A stretch of DNA of 6,406 nt. Source: Campylobacterales bacterium (GTDB lineage Bacteria > Campylobacterota > Campylobacteria > Campylobacterales > QNZT01). The stretch lies in the NCBI GenBank assembly GCA_027056215.1, contig JALULO010000174.1:2479-8884 (forward strand). Reading direction: 5' to 3'. Numbering within the stretch: position 1 is the first letter of the stretch; every line of letters starts with the position of its first letter. The notes beneath the pieces were generated by a model. The model worked only from the letters and a program-made list of their open reading frames with translations. It did no database searches and was not told the origin of the DNA. Shown one piece after another: positions 1 to 6,092 of this stretch. The position numbers and the translations under genes are program-made.

Positions 1-1
1 C

Positions 2-187
2 AAAAGTGCTGCTAAAAAAAGTGCTGCAACAAAAGCAAAATCTGCAAAAACAAAAGCCACCAAGAAGACAAAAAAAGTAGCTGGAGATAGAACAAAAAGA
101 GCTGAAGCAAGAGCAAAGAAAAAGACAAAAAGCAAAGCTAAAAAATCACTCAAAAAAGTGAAAGCAAAAGCAAAAAAGAAGAAGTAA
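2..187 (+). CDS. C-terminal tail of lysine/alanine-rich, histone H1-like protein (partial)
   Basis: The window opens inside a gene; 61 codons precede the TAA stop. The visible tail is almost wholly Lys, Ala, Thr, Ser and Arg, with short repeats such as KSAAKKSAA, TKATKKTKK and KAKAKKKK, and only a few acidic residues (GDR, AEA). Such low-complexity basic tails bind nucleic acid without a fold; they occur in bacterial histone H1-like proteins and as C-terminal extensions of topoisomerases, helicases, ribosome-associated factors and others. The parent protein cannot be named because its folded part lies outside the window. An open frame of this length in such A-rich DNA, ending just before a hairpin terminator, supports real coding. 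It converges on psd. Confidence 0.7.
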   Translation, partial: KSAAKKSAATKAKSAKTKATKKTKKVAGDRTKRAEARAKKKTKSKAKKSLKKVKAKAKKKK

Positions 188-204
188 ATCTCACATAACA
201 CACA

Positions 205-224
205 AGGTAGCCCAACGGCTACCT
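205..224. terminator. Bidirectional hairpin terminator between convergent genes
   Basis: An 8-bp perfect stem (AGGTAGCC / GGCTACCT) with a CAAC loop fills most of the 40-base gap between the lysine-rich gene and psd. It begins 17 bases after one stop codon and lies 3 bases beyond the other. The T-rich tract on either side is weak (TCTTCT on the plus strand), so termination efficiency is uncertain, but the position between two converging genes makes a shared terminator the natural reading. Confidence 0.65.
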
Positions 225-227
225 CTT

Positions 228-1061
228 CTAGTTACGATACGCTACGACATCCCCAAAACGTACTTTTTTACCGTTTAAATTTTCAGCCAAATCAACAAAG
301 CCTTCTTCAAATAACATCACAACCGTAGAACCCATCATAAAAGTACCAAGTTCATCACCACGTTTTAGTGTAACATTTTCATAGTCATAGACTTGAATCT
401 CTTTGGTATCTGTATTTGTCTCAATACGTTCATCAAAACCTAAGGTCATTTTCCCAACATTGAGTGCACCTACAAGGACGATAAAAAAAAGTCGATTGGC
501 ATTGTCGATACACTCCAAAACTACCCTCTCGTTTTTGACAAAAAGACTCGGTACGATATGTAGATACTTTTCATTAACTGGATAAAGAAGACCCGGTACA
601 TGAACAGCACGTAAAACTGTCATATCTATAGGTGCATGATATCGGTGATAATCTTTAGGAGAGAGATAAAAGTTGATATATTTACCATTTTCAACAGGTG
701 CTATCTCACTTGGTTCAAACTTATCTGTTAAAAGTTCTCTAACATCATAGTCAAAACCTTTGATTTGCAAGGCTTTTGCATCTTTTACTTCACCCTCAGC
801 CGTGATGAGGGAGTCAGCAGGTGAGATAAATGCATTTGGATCGGTGGTAAGATCTCTATCATAAACCAACTTTCTGGTAAAAAGAGCATTGAGTGATGGA
901 TAGTGATCTATCTCTTCAAAAGCAGAAAGATCAACACCCATCAACTTGACATAACTGTAGTTGATTACCATCTGTATGGGGGAAGGAAATTTTGTAGAAG
1001 CAAATGTACCAAATGAGCGTGAAATCGCATTTGTCCATACTGCTTTTATCAAAAAGTTCAC
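228..1061 (-). CDS. psd: Phosphatidylserine decarboxylase proenzyme
   Basis: This pyruvoyl enzyme decarboxylates phosphatidylserine to phosphatidylethanolamine at the inner membrane, the last step of PE synthesis. Family marks are present in order: Asp83 in SPADS; the YHRYH block with His139 and His142; and MGST at 243-246, the counterpart of the usual LGST, where self-cleavage between Gly244 and Ser245 makes the small alpha chain carrying the pyruvoyl group. Asp, His and Ser form the self-processing triad of the family. At 277 residues it is shorter than the E. coli enzyme but all core motifs are intact. It starts with GTG, preceded by AAAGGA six bases upstream (1068-1073), and this start overlaps the stop of the ferritin-like gene by four bases (GTGA), which indicates translational coupling. 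It is the last gene of the leftward operon. Confidence 0.95.
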   Translation of the reverse strand: MNFLIKAVWTNAISRSFGTFASTKFPSPIQMVINYSYVKLMGVDLSAFEEIDHYPSLNALFTRKLVYDRDLTTDPNAFISPADSLITAEGEVKDAKALQIKGFDYDVRELLTDKFEPSEIAPVENGKYINFYLSPKDYHRYHAPIDMTVLRAVHVPGLLYPVNEKYLHIVPSLFVKNERVVLECIDNANRLFFIVLVGALNVGKMTLGFDERIETNTDTKEIQVYDYENVTLKRGDELGTFMMGSTVVMLFEEGFVDLAENLNGKKVRFGDVVAYRN

Positions 1062-1897
1062 GTAGTTTCCTTTAAATGTTCCAACGCTTTACGCATCAAA
1101 GCGATGTGATAATTTTCCTGATAATTGATAAAGTAAAAAAAGTTACTCAGTTCTTCATGATTTACCATCTGTGCTAAACGTACACACTCTTCTTTTGCAC
1201 CCTCTTCTTCTTTGATACCATCTACCAAAAATTGTCCAAGATCGTCAAATTTATAAGTTTGCTCCATAATTGTACGAGGGATACTCAATATTCCCATCTT
1301 TGACATCATACGTGCAAAACTTTTAAGATGAAAGTGTGATTCATAAATCAAATCTATAAAGATACCTGAAAGTAGTTTGGAATCTGTAAAAAAGTTTGCA
1401 TAGGTATAAACCAAAATCAATTCGTACTCTTTATAACTCTCCTCAAACAAAAAAAGTGTCAAAGCATCTGTTTGCTTTTGATCAAGTTTATAATATTCTA
1501 ATTTTCTATTTTTATCAAAAGCTGTAATAGGCTCATTATGTGCATTTTCTTGTAAAAAGTGAAGTTTCTGCACAAAATAATCTTCATCTGTTATAAAACG
1601 TGCAAACATACTATCTTCCGTATCCGTATAAGCCGCTTTCATCTGTTCAATTTGTACTATCAATTTACCAAAAAGTGTAGCATTATCTTCTGCGTGATAA
1701 TCTATATCCTCTTTTTCATAATCAAAAGGTACTTTCTCATCCGCCAAACTTCCACCAAGCCAAGTAAGATGTCGATACTCAATCATGGCAAAGTCATAGA
1801 GAACATCTGCTATCTCTTCATTTGAGATGGAAAATGAGCCAAAAAGCATGGCAAGCCATAGTTGGTGTTTTTGTTGAAATAATTTACGCTTGTTCAT
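1058..1897 (-). CDS. Ferritin-like helical protein, putative diiron/iron-binding
   Basis: The product is about 279 residues, predicted all-helical and soluble, with no signal peptide. I do not recognise a named family, but it carries metal-ligand motifs of ferritin-like proteins in separate helices: EYRH (Glu40, His43), EESYKEYE (152-159), YESHFH (Glu186, His188, His190) and QENYH (Glu261, His264). Two ExxH motifs plus extra glutamates suit a carboxylate-bridged diiron site. It lies between an IscU-like gene, whose end it overlaps by 14 bases, and psd, so a role in iron storage, iron supply or an oxygen-dependent reaction is possible; this is inference. The frame can be extended to a GTG at 1915, but that GTG overlaps the only GAGGA ribosome binding site, so I prefer the ATG at 1897 (or TTG at 1900). 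Alternatives: a MiaE-like or other diiron hydroxylase, or a fold that has lost its metal. Confidence 0.6.
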   Translation of the reverse strand: MNKRKLFQQKHQLWLAMLFGSFSISNEEIADVLYDFAMIEYRHLTWLGGSLADEKVPFDYEKEDIDYHAEDNATLFGKLIVQIEQMKAAYTDTEDSMFARFITDEDYFVQKLHFLQENAHNEPITAFDKNRKLEYYKLDQKQTDALTLFLFEESYKEYELILVYTYANFFTDSKLLSGIFIDLIYESHFHLKSFARMMSKMGILSIPRTIMEQTYKFDDLGQFLVDGIKEEEGAKEECVRLAQMVNHEELSNFFYFINYQENYHIALMRKALEHLKETT

Positions 1898-2327
1898 CAA
1901 TACTACAATCCTCACTAATAATCAATGTATACGATGCTTCATCTTTACCATTTCGTCTATGATCAAGATTAACCAATGCCGCTAAAAATGCTTTTGCAAC
2001 CATCTCACCACAAGCTCTTTCACTTTCAGGTGCATTTACCAGATTTTTCAAAAACTCTTCAGCTACACTTTCGCCTTCTTGAATACTCTCGCCAACAAGC
2101 ATATCTGTAAAGATAGAACCCGTTACAATCGTACTCATACATCCAATCGCCATAAACTTGATCTCTTTTATAAGATCACCGTCCAAAGAGAGATAAATCT
2201 CTACCATCTCATTATTTTGCGGATTTTGCCCGATACCTTTTGCATCAAAATGCTCAGGTTTTCCATAATTTCGGGGGTTCATCATATGATCAATATACTC
2301 ATCTTTTAACGCTTCTAAATCCGCCAT
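1884..2327 (-). CDS. Degenerate IscU/NifU-N-like scaffold protein
   Basis: This 147-residue protein has the IscU/NifU N-terminal fold signature: the YIDHMMNPRNYG start, a GCMSTIVTGS block like GCGSAIASSS of IscU, and ACGEMVAKAF near the third cysteine. IscU carries a nascent Fe-S cluster on three cysteines with Asp and His help. Aligned without gaps on the GC63 block, Cys63 and Cys106 are kept, but Cys37 is Gln, Asp39 is Asn and His105 is Ala (PQNNE replaces ACGD, and RAC replaces IHC). An additional cysteine, Cys141, lies near the C-terminus in EDCS. Standard cluster assembly is therefore doubtful; a Fe-S or iron carrier, or a partner of the next gene, is possible. It lacks the NifU ferredoxin and C-terminal domains. 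An AGGGAG site lies just before the ATG. It is first in the operon with the ferritin-like gene and psd. Confidence 0.8.
   Translation of the reverse strand: MADLEALKDEYIDHMMNPRNYGKPEHFDAKGIGQNPQNNEMVEIYLSLDGDLIKEIKFMAIGCMSTIVTGSIFTDMLVGESIQEGESVAEEFLKNLVNAPESERACGEMVAKAFLAALVNLDHRRNGKDEASYTLIISEDCSIDEQA
1909..1913 (-). promoter_or_regulatory. Ribosome binding site that fixes the start of the ferritin-like gene
   Basis: GAGGA on the minus strand lies inside the coding end of the IscU-like gene. It is 11 bases before the ATG at 1897 and 8 bases before an in-frame TTG at 1900. It overlaps the distal GTG codon at 1915, which therefore cannot be its start. The embedded site suggests that ribosomes finishing the upstream gene reinitiate here. 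Confidence 0.55.
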
Positions 2328-2355
2328 TTACTCCCTTTCTTTCGCGATTTCGTCG

Positions 2356-2364
2356 ATTCTAGCA
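2356..2364 (-). promoter_or_regulatory. Extended -10 promoter for the IscU-like/ferritin-like/psd operon
   Basis: On the minus strand the sequence TGCTAGAAT gives an extended -10 element (TGn plus TAGAAT) about 29 bases before the ATG of the IscU-like gene. The predicted transcript start is near 2349, leaving a leader of about 20 bases. Upstream DNA is A/T-tract rich with no clear -35 hexamer, as is common for sigma-70 promoters in Campylobacterota. No operator was recognised. Confidence 0.55.
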
Positions 2365-2454
2365 TATTTGCTTTTATTTTTATCTCTCTTGTATAAAATA
2401 GAAAAAATGATTAAGCTTGTTAAAATGAAAATATAAATTGAGATATATAAACAC

Positions 2455-3168
2455 TTATATCGTAGGCTTTGAGAGATTTACATCACACTTTTTTTCTTGT
2501 TTAACTTCTTTGGTAACTTCTTTAATCTTATCTTTTACAGCATCAACATCAATACTTTTTGTTTGGTTAGCACTCTGTTCTTGTTTTTGCAGTGCATTTG
2601 TGATCTCAAGCAAACCATAGTAAGTAGAACATCGTTTATCGTAGTTGTCTAAATCTTTTTTTACATCTATGATCGAATAAGCCTGTAAATCGAGCAGTTT
2701 ATGTTGTTCAATCTCATGTAAATACTTTTTTCGAGCAATTTGCACCGCTTTGATGATATTTGGTTTGAGTGCTTGTGTATATTTTTCCCTATTATTTGCT
2801 TTAACATCGGCATCTGTCATCGTAGAGACTGCATCGATCGCATCTTTGGCGATATCCCAACCGATGTATTGCCCTACTTTTTTAAACATATAGGTATAAA
2901 TCGTATCTGTCTTTTCTTCACTCTCTTGTGTCATCGTATACTGGTAAGTACTGCACTCCATATCAGAAGCATTAATCAACGCATCTACCAACTTATTACG
3001 CTCTTCTTTGGTTTTGACAGAGCCTAATTCATCTTCAAATCTTTGCACTTTTGTATGAAAACTTTTTTCTTGGGTTTTGGGCACTAATGCAGTGGTATCT
3101 ACCATCTGCTCCAAACCTTGACATCCAAATAATAGTATCAATAGAGGTAAAAATAAAACTATTTTCAT
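2455..3168 (-). CDS. Small lipoprotein of unknown function
   Basis: The 237-residue product has a short basic start (MK), a hydrophobic stretch and the lipobox LFGC with Cys16, so it should be lipidated and anchored in the envelope. I do not recognise the family. The mature part is charged and probably helical. It carries three more cysteines (Cys72, Cys180, Cys228); the first two sit in similar contexts, ECSTYQY and RCSTYYG, about 108 residues apart, which suggests an internal duplication or a disulfide pair in the periplasm. The end (about 195-228) is a Lys/Glu/Gln-rich segment that may form an extended helix. ATG is preceded by AAAGGA five bases upstream. The gene is monocistronic as far as visible: the operon below has its own promoter after a 127-base gap, and the next gene upstream is divergent. 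Confidence 0.8.
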   Translation of the reverse strand: MKIVLFLPLLILLFGCQGLEQMVDTTALVPKTQEKSFHTKVQRFEDELGSVKTKEERNKLVDALINASDMECSTYQYTMTQESEEKTDTIYTYMFKKVGQYIGWDIAKDAIDAVSTMTDADVKANNREKYTQALKPNIIKAVQIARKKYLHEIEQHKLLDLQAYSIIDVKKDLDNYDKRCSTYYGLLEITNALQKQEQSANQTKSIDVDAVKDKIKEVTKEVKQEKKCDVNLSKPTI

Positions 3169-3186
3169 TTAATTCCTTTAACTATT

Positions 3187-3192
3187 ATTATA
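3187..3192 (-). promoter_or_regulatory. -10 box of the small lipoprotein gene
   Basis: A perfect TATAAT on the minus strand lies 18 bases before the ATG, giving a very short predicted leader of around 10 bases that still contains the AAAGGA ribosome binding site. No good -35 hexamer is seen; the upstream DNA is AT-rich. Confidence 0.45.
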
Positions 3193-3233
3193 GTATAGAA
3201 ATTTTAACGTAATATAAAGGACACCTCTATTCC

Positions 3234-3239
3234 TATAAT
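3234..3239 (+). promoter_or_regulatory. Possible rightward -10 box before a small ORF
   Basis: CCTATAATG contains a perfect TATAAT on the plus strand about 30 bases before the ATG of a 50-codon ORF. There is no recognisable -35 or TGn extension, and TATAAT arises easily by chance in DNA this AT-rich, so this is weak. Confidence 0.2.
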
Positions 3240-3269
3240 GACGCTTTTTTGCTAAAGTATGATTTCCCC

Positions 3270-3422
3270 ATGAAGTATAACACAAACCCCCACAACACGA
3301 TACTACTGAAAATGGCTAAAATACCACCTCAAAACCTACACCTATACTACAAACCTATCTGCAAGAACTTCATACTTGGAGAGCTCTGTGTATATTCGAG
3401 AGCATCATACGCGCACCAGTAA
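3270..3422 (+). CDS. Possible 50-residue small ORF, unrecognised
   Basis: An ATG at 3270 opens 50 codons ending in TAA at 3422. The product begins MKYNTNPHNT and contains two cysteines, three near-consecutive tyrosine/histidine positions (HLYYK) and a short hydrophobic patch (FILGELCVY). It has no signal peptide or motif I recognise and no convincing ribosome binding site before the ATG (the preceding bases are TTTCCCC). It could be a genuine small protein, a remnant of a decayed gene, or chance. It is listed because this otherwise gene-free stretch is less AT-rich here than the DNA to its right. Confidence 0.15.
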   Translation: MKYNTNPHNTILLKMAKIPPQNLHLYYKPICKNFILGELCVYSRASYAHQ

Positions 3423-3490
3423 CAACTACTTATAATTTTTTATTTTCATGATCTCTCATGGGATGGAAACGACAGCTACAGTCATTTTTG

Positions 3491-3575
3491 TAACAAGTTT
3501 ACTCTATATCACGTTTTATTTATAACTAATTAAATTATTTTAATTATAATTTTGCGTATTAACCAAAACTTGTTA
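3491..3575. repeat. 10-bp inverted repeat enclosing an AT-rich palindrome
   Basis: TAACAAGTTT at 3491-3500 is the exact reverse complement of AAACTTGTTA at 3566-3575. Between them lies another perfect inverted repeat, TAATTAAA at 3527-3534 and TTTAATTA at 3539-3546 around TTAT. The right outer arm overlaps the putative -10 region of the large lipoprotein gene, so these could be operator half-sites or AT-rich upstream activating DNA. Some symmetry is expected by chance in such DNA. Confidence 0.35.
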
Positions 3576-3579
3576 TATT
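3552..3579 (+). promoter_or_regulatory. Probable sigma-70 promoter of the CotH-like lipoprotein gene
   Basis: TTGCGT (3552-3557) is separated by 16 bases from TATATT (3574-3579), which is preceded by TGT, forming an extended -10 (TGTTATATT). The DNA upstream is a long A/T stretch that could act as an UP element. The transcript would start near 3586, leaving a leader of about 65 bases. A second candidate, TACAAT at 3604-3609, lacks a good -35. Confidence 0.45.
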
Positions 3580-3612
3580 CATAAATATTTCATAAGTTTA
3601 CTGTACAATTTA

Positions 3613-3629
3613 TATGTGTTAGTCACATA
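3613..3629. promoter_or_regulatory. Dyad TATGTG-TTAGT-CACATA in the leader of the CotH-like gene
   Basis: Six-base perfect arms around a five-base centre lie 9 bases before the AAGGA ribosome binding site (3638-3642). In DNA it could be a dimeric regulator's operator; in RNA a small hairpin near the initiation region. It resembles a CRP/FNR-type dyad only loosely, since the spacing is too short for the TGTGA-N6-TCACA consensus. Confidence 0.3.
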
Positions 3630-3649
3630 ATTTAAACAAGGATACTATT

Positions 3650-6088
3650 TTGCACAAATCATATATCACTCTTTTTTTCATAACGTTGTTCCTCATCTCA
3701 GGTTGCGGCAGCACGAAAACATCTACGGGTAATGGGAACATTCAACAAAACAAAACATCAAAACCACATATTACACTTAACGGTAACAGCACAGTTATCC
3801 TCCACAAAGGAGATACTTTCACCGATCCCGGTGCAGTCGCCTTTGATAACCAGGACGGAAAGATCACATCCACCATCACTAAAACGATTACCCCTTCCGT
3901 GATCGATACGACCAAACCGGGCAGATATGAAATTCTCTATTCAGTAACCGATTCAGATGGTAACAAGGTAACAAAAAAGAGAATAATCATTGTTCTTGAT
4001 ATTATCAAAAATCCGGACGATTTAAAACCGGCTGCACTCGTCATCAACGAAGTACTGGCGGTAAACAGCCATACTGCAATCGATCCTGACTTTAAAGCGT
4101 TTTCAGACTGGATTGAACTTTACAACCACAGCAACCGGACAGTCCAGCTGGGAAATTACTATCTGAGTGATGATGCAAACAATACGCAAAAATGGCGACT
4201 TCCTACACGTTCCCTTACACCCGGAAAACATCTGCTCATCTGGGCAGACAAGCGTGATCAGGGCATACATACCAACTTTTCACTCGATGGGAACGGTGAG
4301 AGTGTTATACTCTCCGACAGCAGTGGAACAGTCATTGACTCACTCACTTTCGATAAGCAAAAACGTAATATCTCTGTCACCAATATTAACGGTAAAAACT
4401 ACTATATGCTTCCTACGCCGGGAGCGAAAAACGAAGTTGCGACCAATGCTCTGGCAAAATCGAAAAAACCCGATTTTGACCATCAAAGCGGTTTTTACAC
4501 CAACAGCGTATCACTGAAACTGTCTCAGGAGAATAACGGCACCGTTTACTACACACTCGACGGCTCCATTCCCGTTCCCGGAAAGAGCGGTACGCTACAG
4601 TACACAGCCCCTCTGTCGTTCACTAAAACGACTGTCGTTCGTGCAGCTGCACTCGAAAAAGAGAAATTTTTAAGCTCGCCAGTTACCAGAACTTATCTTA
4701 TCAATGAAAAGATCACATTGCCGGTTATGTCAGTCACCATAGATGAAGATTACCTCTACAATCCGGAATACGGCATCTACACGGCAGGGAACCATACCAA
4801 CTACAACCAGGACTGGATCCGCCCCGGCAGTGTGGAGTATATTAAAAACGGTAAACCAATTTTCAGCAAAAATGTAGGCATCAAAATCCATGGCAACAAC
4901 ACCAGAAAAAATTCGGACAAATCACTGGCGCTTTATGCCAAGTCTCAATTTGGCGCAAAAGTGATCAACTACCCACTTTTTGAACAAAAACCGTACATCA
5001 AAAAAGTCAAAAGCTTTGTACTCAGAAGTGGCGCAACCGAGTGGGGGAGAACACTCATCGGAGATGGTATTCAACACACCATTGTACGCAATATGATGGA
5101 TATCGATTACCATGCATTTGCGCCTGCGGTGATGTTTTTAAACGGGAAATATTGGGGTATCAGCAATATACGGGAAAAAATGAACGGGGACTATCTTGCC
5201 GCCAACCACGATGTCGATCCCAAAAATGTCGATCTTCTTGCCAACGACGCTGAGATCAAAGATGGTACAAATACGGATTATCTTGCACTGAAAGCCTTTG
5301 TCAAAGCAAACGATCTTAGCCAGAATGCGAACTATCGGCATGTCATTTCCAAAATTGATCTTAAAGAATATATGAACTATATTATTACCGAAAGCTTTAG
5401 CGGAAACCCATCCTTTAATCACAATATCAAATATTGGAAAACGCACACCCCTGAAGGGAAATGGCGATGGATGCTCTTTGATCTGGACAGAGGTTTTCTC
5501 TCATTTTTGTATGAAAACGACCCACTTCAATATGTTGCAGACAATAATGAAACAAATATCATTTTTCGTAACCTGCTTCGCAACCAAACATTCATCCATA
5601 CGTTTGCAAGCCGTTACTTTACCCATCTCAATACAACATTTCGGCCAGAGAGAATGCAAAATATTATTGCACAGGAGAAAGCAAAAATTCAATCAGAAGT
5701 GGCACGCCATTTTCGGCGCTGGCCAAAAGACAAAAAAGGCAATCCCGTTTCCGTCGATAGCTGGGAAGAATTTATGCGTAATTTTAACCAATTTGCACAA
5801 CAAAGAGGAGATGTTGTTAGAACAGCACTGCGAAGCGATCTCAACCTGACAGGAACCGCTACGCTGACAATCAATAAACCGCAATACGGCTCAGTAAAAA
5901 TCGATGATGTACCGCTGCAAAACGATTTTACCGGTACCTATTTCAACGGAGCTACCGTCACGCTTGAAGCCGTGCCCGATGCCAACAATACGTTCACAGG
6001 CTGGACAGACGGTGTCACACAAAAGAAACGCACAGTCACATTGAACGGTACCATCAATATTGCACCGCTCTTTACCGCCGTACCATAA
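3650..6088 (+). CDS. Multidomain surface lipoprotein with lamin-tail and CotH-kinase-like domains
   Basis: The TTG start is set by AAGGA seven bases upstream and by the signal peptide directly after it: a hydrophobic run ending in LISGC, with Cys19 as the lipidation site, then a Ser/Thr/Asn/Gly-rich linker. Domains by eye: DUF5011-like Ig fold (about 38-116, with GDTFTDPGA and YSVTDSDGN); lamin-tail domain (about 128-245, INEVLA, DWIELYN, YYLSDD); chitobiase-C-like domain (about 274-351, VYYTLDGSIP); CotH-like domain (about 356-620, GIKIHGNNTR, Lys424 in DKSLALY, YWGISNIREKMN, KWRWMLFDLDRGF with Asp611 and Asp613); and a C-terminal InlB-B-like repeat (about 736-811, FTGWTDGVT). CotH proteins are atypical kinases of spore coats and secreted proteins; here an envelope or adhesion role is inferred. 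The usual NTDW-type catalytic segment reads GNPSFNHN, so activity is uncertain. Its G+C is higher than its neighbours', suggesting acquisition. Confidence 0.85.
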   Translation: MHKSYITLFFITLFLISGCGSTKTSTGNGNIQQNKTSKPHITLNGNSTVILHKGDTFTDPGAVAFDNQDGKITSTITKTITPSVIDTTKPGRYEILYSVTDSDGNKVTKKRIIIVLDIIKNPDDLKPAALVINEVLAVNSHTAIDPDFKAFSDWIELYNHSNRTVQLGNYYLSDDANNTQKWRLPTRSLTPGKHLLIWADKRDQGIHTNFSLDGNGESVILSDSSGTVIDSLTFDKQKRNISVTNINGKNYYMLPTPGAKNEVATNALAKSKKPDFDHQSGFYTNSVSLKLSQENNGTVYYTLDGSIPVPGKSGTLQYTAPLSFTKTTVVRAAALEKEKFLSSPVTRTYLINEKITLPVMSVTIDEDYLYNPEYGIYTAGNHTNYNQDWIRPGSVEYIKNGKPIFSKNVGIKIHGNNTRKNSDKSLALYAKSQFGAKVINYPLFEQKPYIKKVKSFVLRSGATEWGRTLIGDGIQHTIVRNMMDIDYHAFAPAVMFLNGKYWGISNIREKMNGDYLAANHDVDPKNVDLLANDAEIKDGTNTDYLALKAFVKANDLSQNANYRHVISKIDLKEYMNYIITESFSGNPSFNHNIKYWKTHTPEGKWRWMLFDLDRGFLSFLYENDPLQYVADNNETNIIFRNLLRNQTFIHTFASRYFTHLNTTFRPERMQNIIAQEKAKIQSEVARHFRRWPKDKKGNPVSVDSWEEFMRNFNQFAQQRGDVVRTALRSDLNLTGTATLTINKPQYGSVKIDDVPLQNDFTGTYFNGATVTLEAVPDANNTFTGWTDGVTQKKRTVTLNGTINIAPLFTAVP

Positions 6089-6092
6089 AAGG

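Larger units (their letters stand above)
3169..3649. other. 481-base intergenic region between divergent lipoprotein genes
   Basis: This stretch holds divergent promoters, one weak small ORF and several inverted repeats. Its left half (to about 3430) is of mixed composition. Its right half is extremely AT-rich: by hand count 3481-3540 has only 11 G/C out of 60. I see no tRNA, no riboswitch fold that I recognise, and no transposase remnant that I can name. Confidence 0.6.

Noticed and set aside
403..585. Plus-strand open frame inside psd
   Set aside because: It lies opposite a gene with complete catalytic motifs and its product resembles no protein; it is an antisense shadow.
1559..1825. Plus-strand open frame of 88 codons opposite the ferritin-like gene
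   Set aside because: Composition (runs of Ile, Phe, Tyr, Lys) is typical of the reverse of a helical acidic gene; no ribosome binding site or motif supports it.
1898..1915. Six-codon N-terminal extension of the ferritin-like protein to a GTG at 1915
   Set aside because: The GTG overlaps the GAGGA ribosome binding site itself and nothing suitable lies further upstream; the ATG at 1897 (or TTG at 1900) is better placed.
2740..3027. Plus-strand open frame of 95 codons opposite the small lipoprotein gene
   Set aside because: Cys/Phe/Ile-rich antisense shadow with no initiation signals; the opposite strand has a clear lipobox, ribosome binding site and promoter.
3457..3465. TCATGGGAT shared with the loop region of the downstream hairpin (about 6104-6112) as a possible direct repeat flanking an insertion
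   Set aside because: Only nine bases, one copy lies inside a self-complementary hairpin, and the adjoining bases differ; chance is sufficient.
3613..3629. CRP/FNR binding site
   Set aside because: The dyad has TGTG and CACA arms but the centre is too short for the known consensus spacing, so I list it only as a dyad.
4167..4517. Open frame of 116 codons inside the CotH-like gene, other frame
   Set aside because: The main frame has continuous domain matches through this segment, so this is a chance overlap.
5138..5446. Minus-strand open frame of 102 codons inside the CotH-like gene
   Set aside because: It covers the core CotH motifs on the other strand and has no features of its own.
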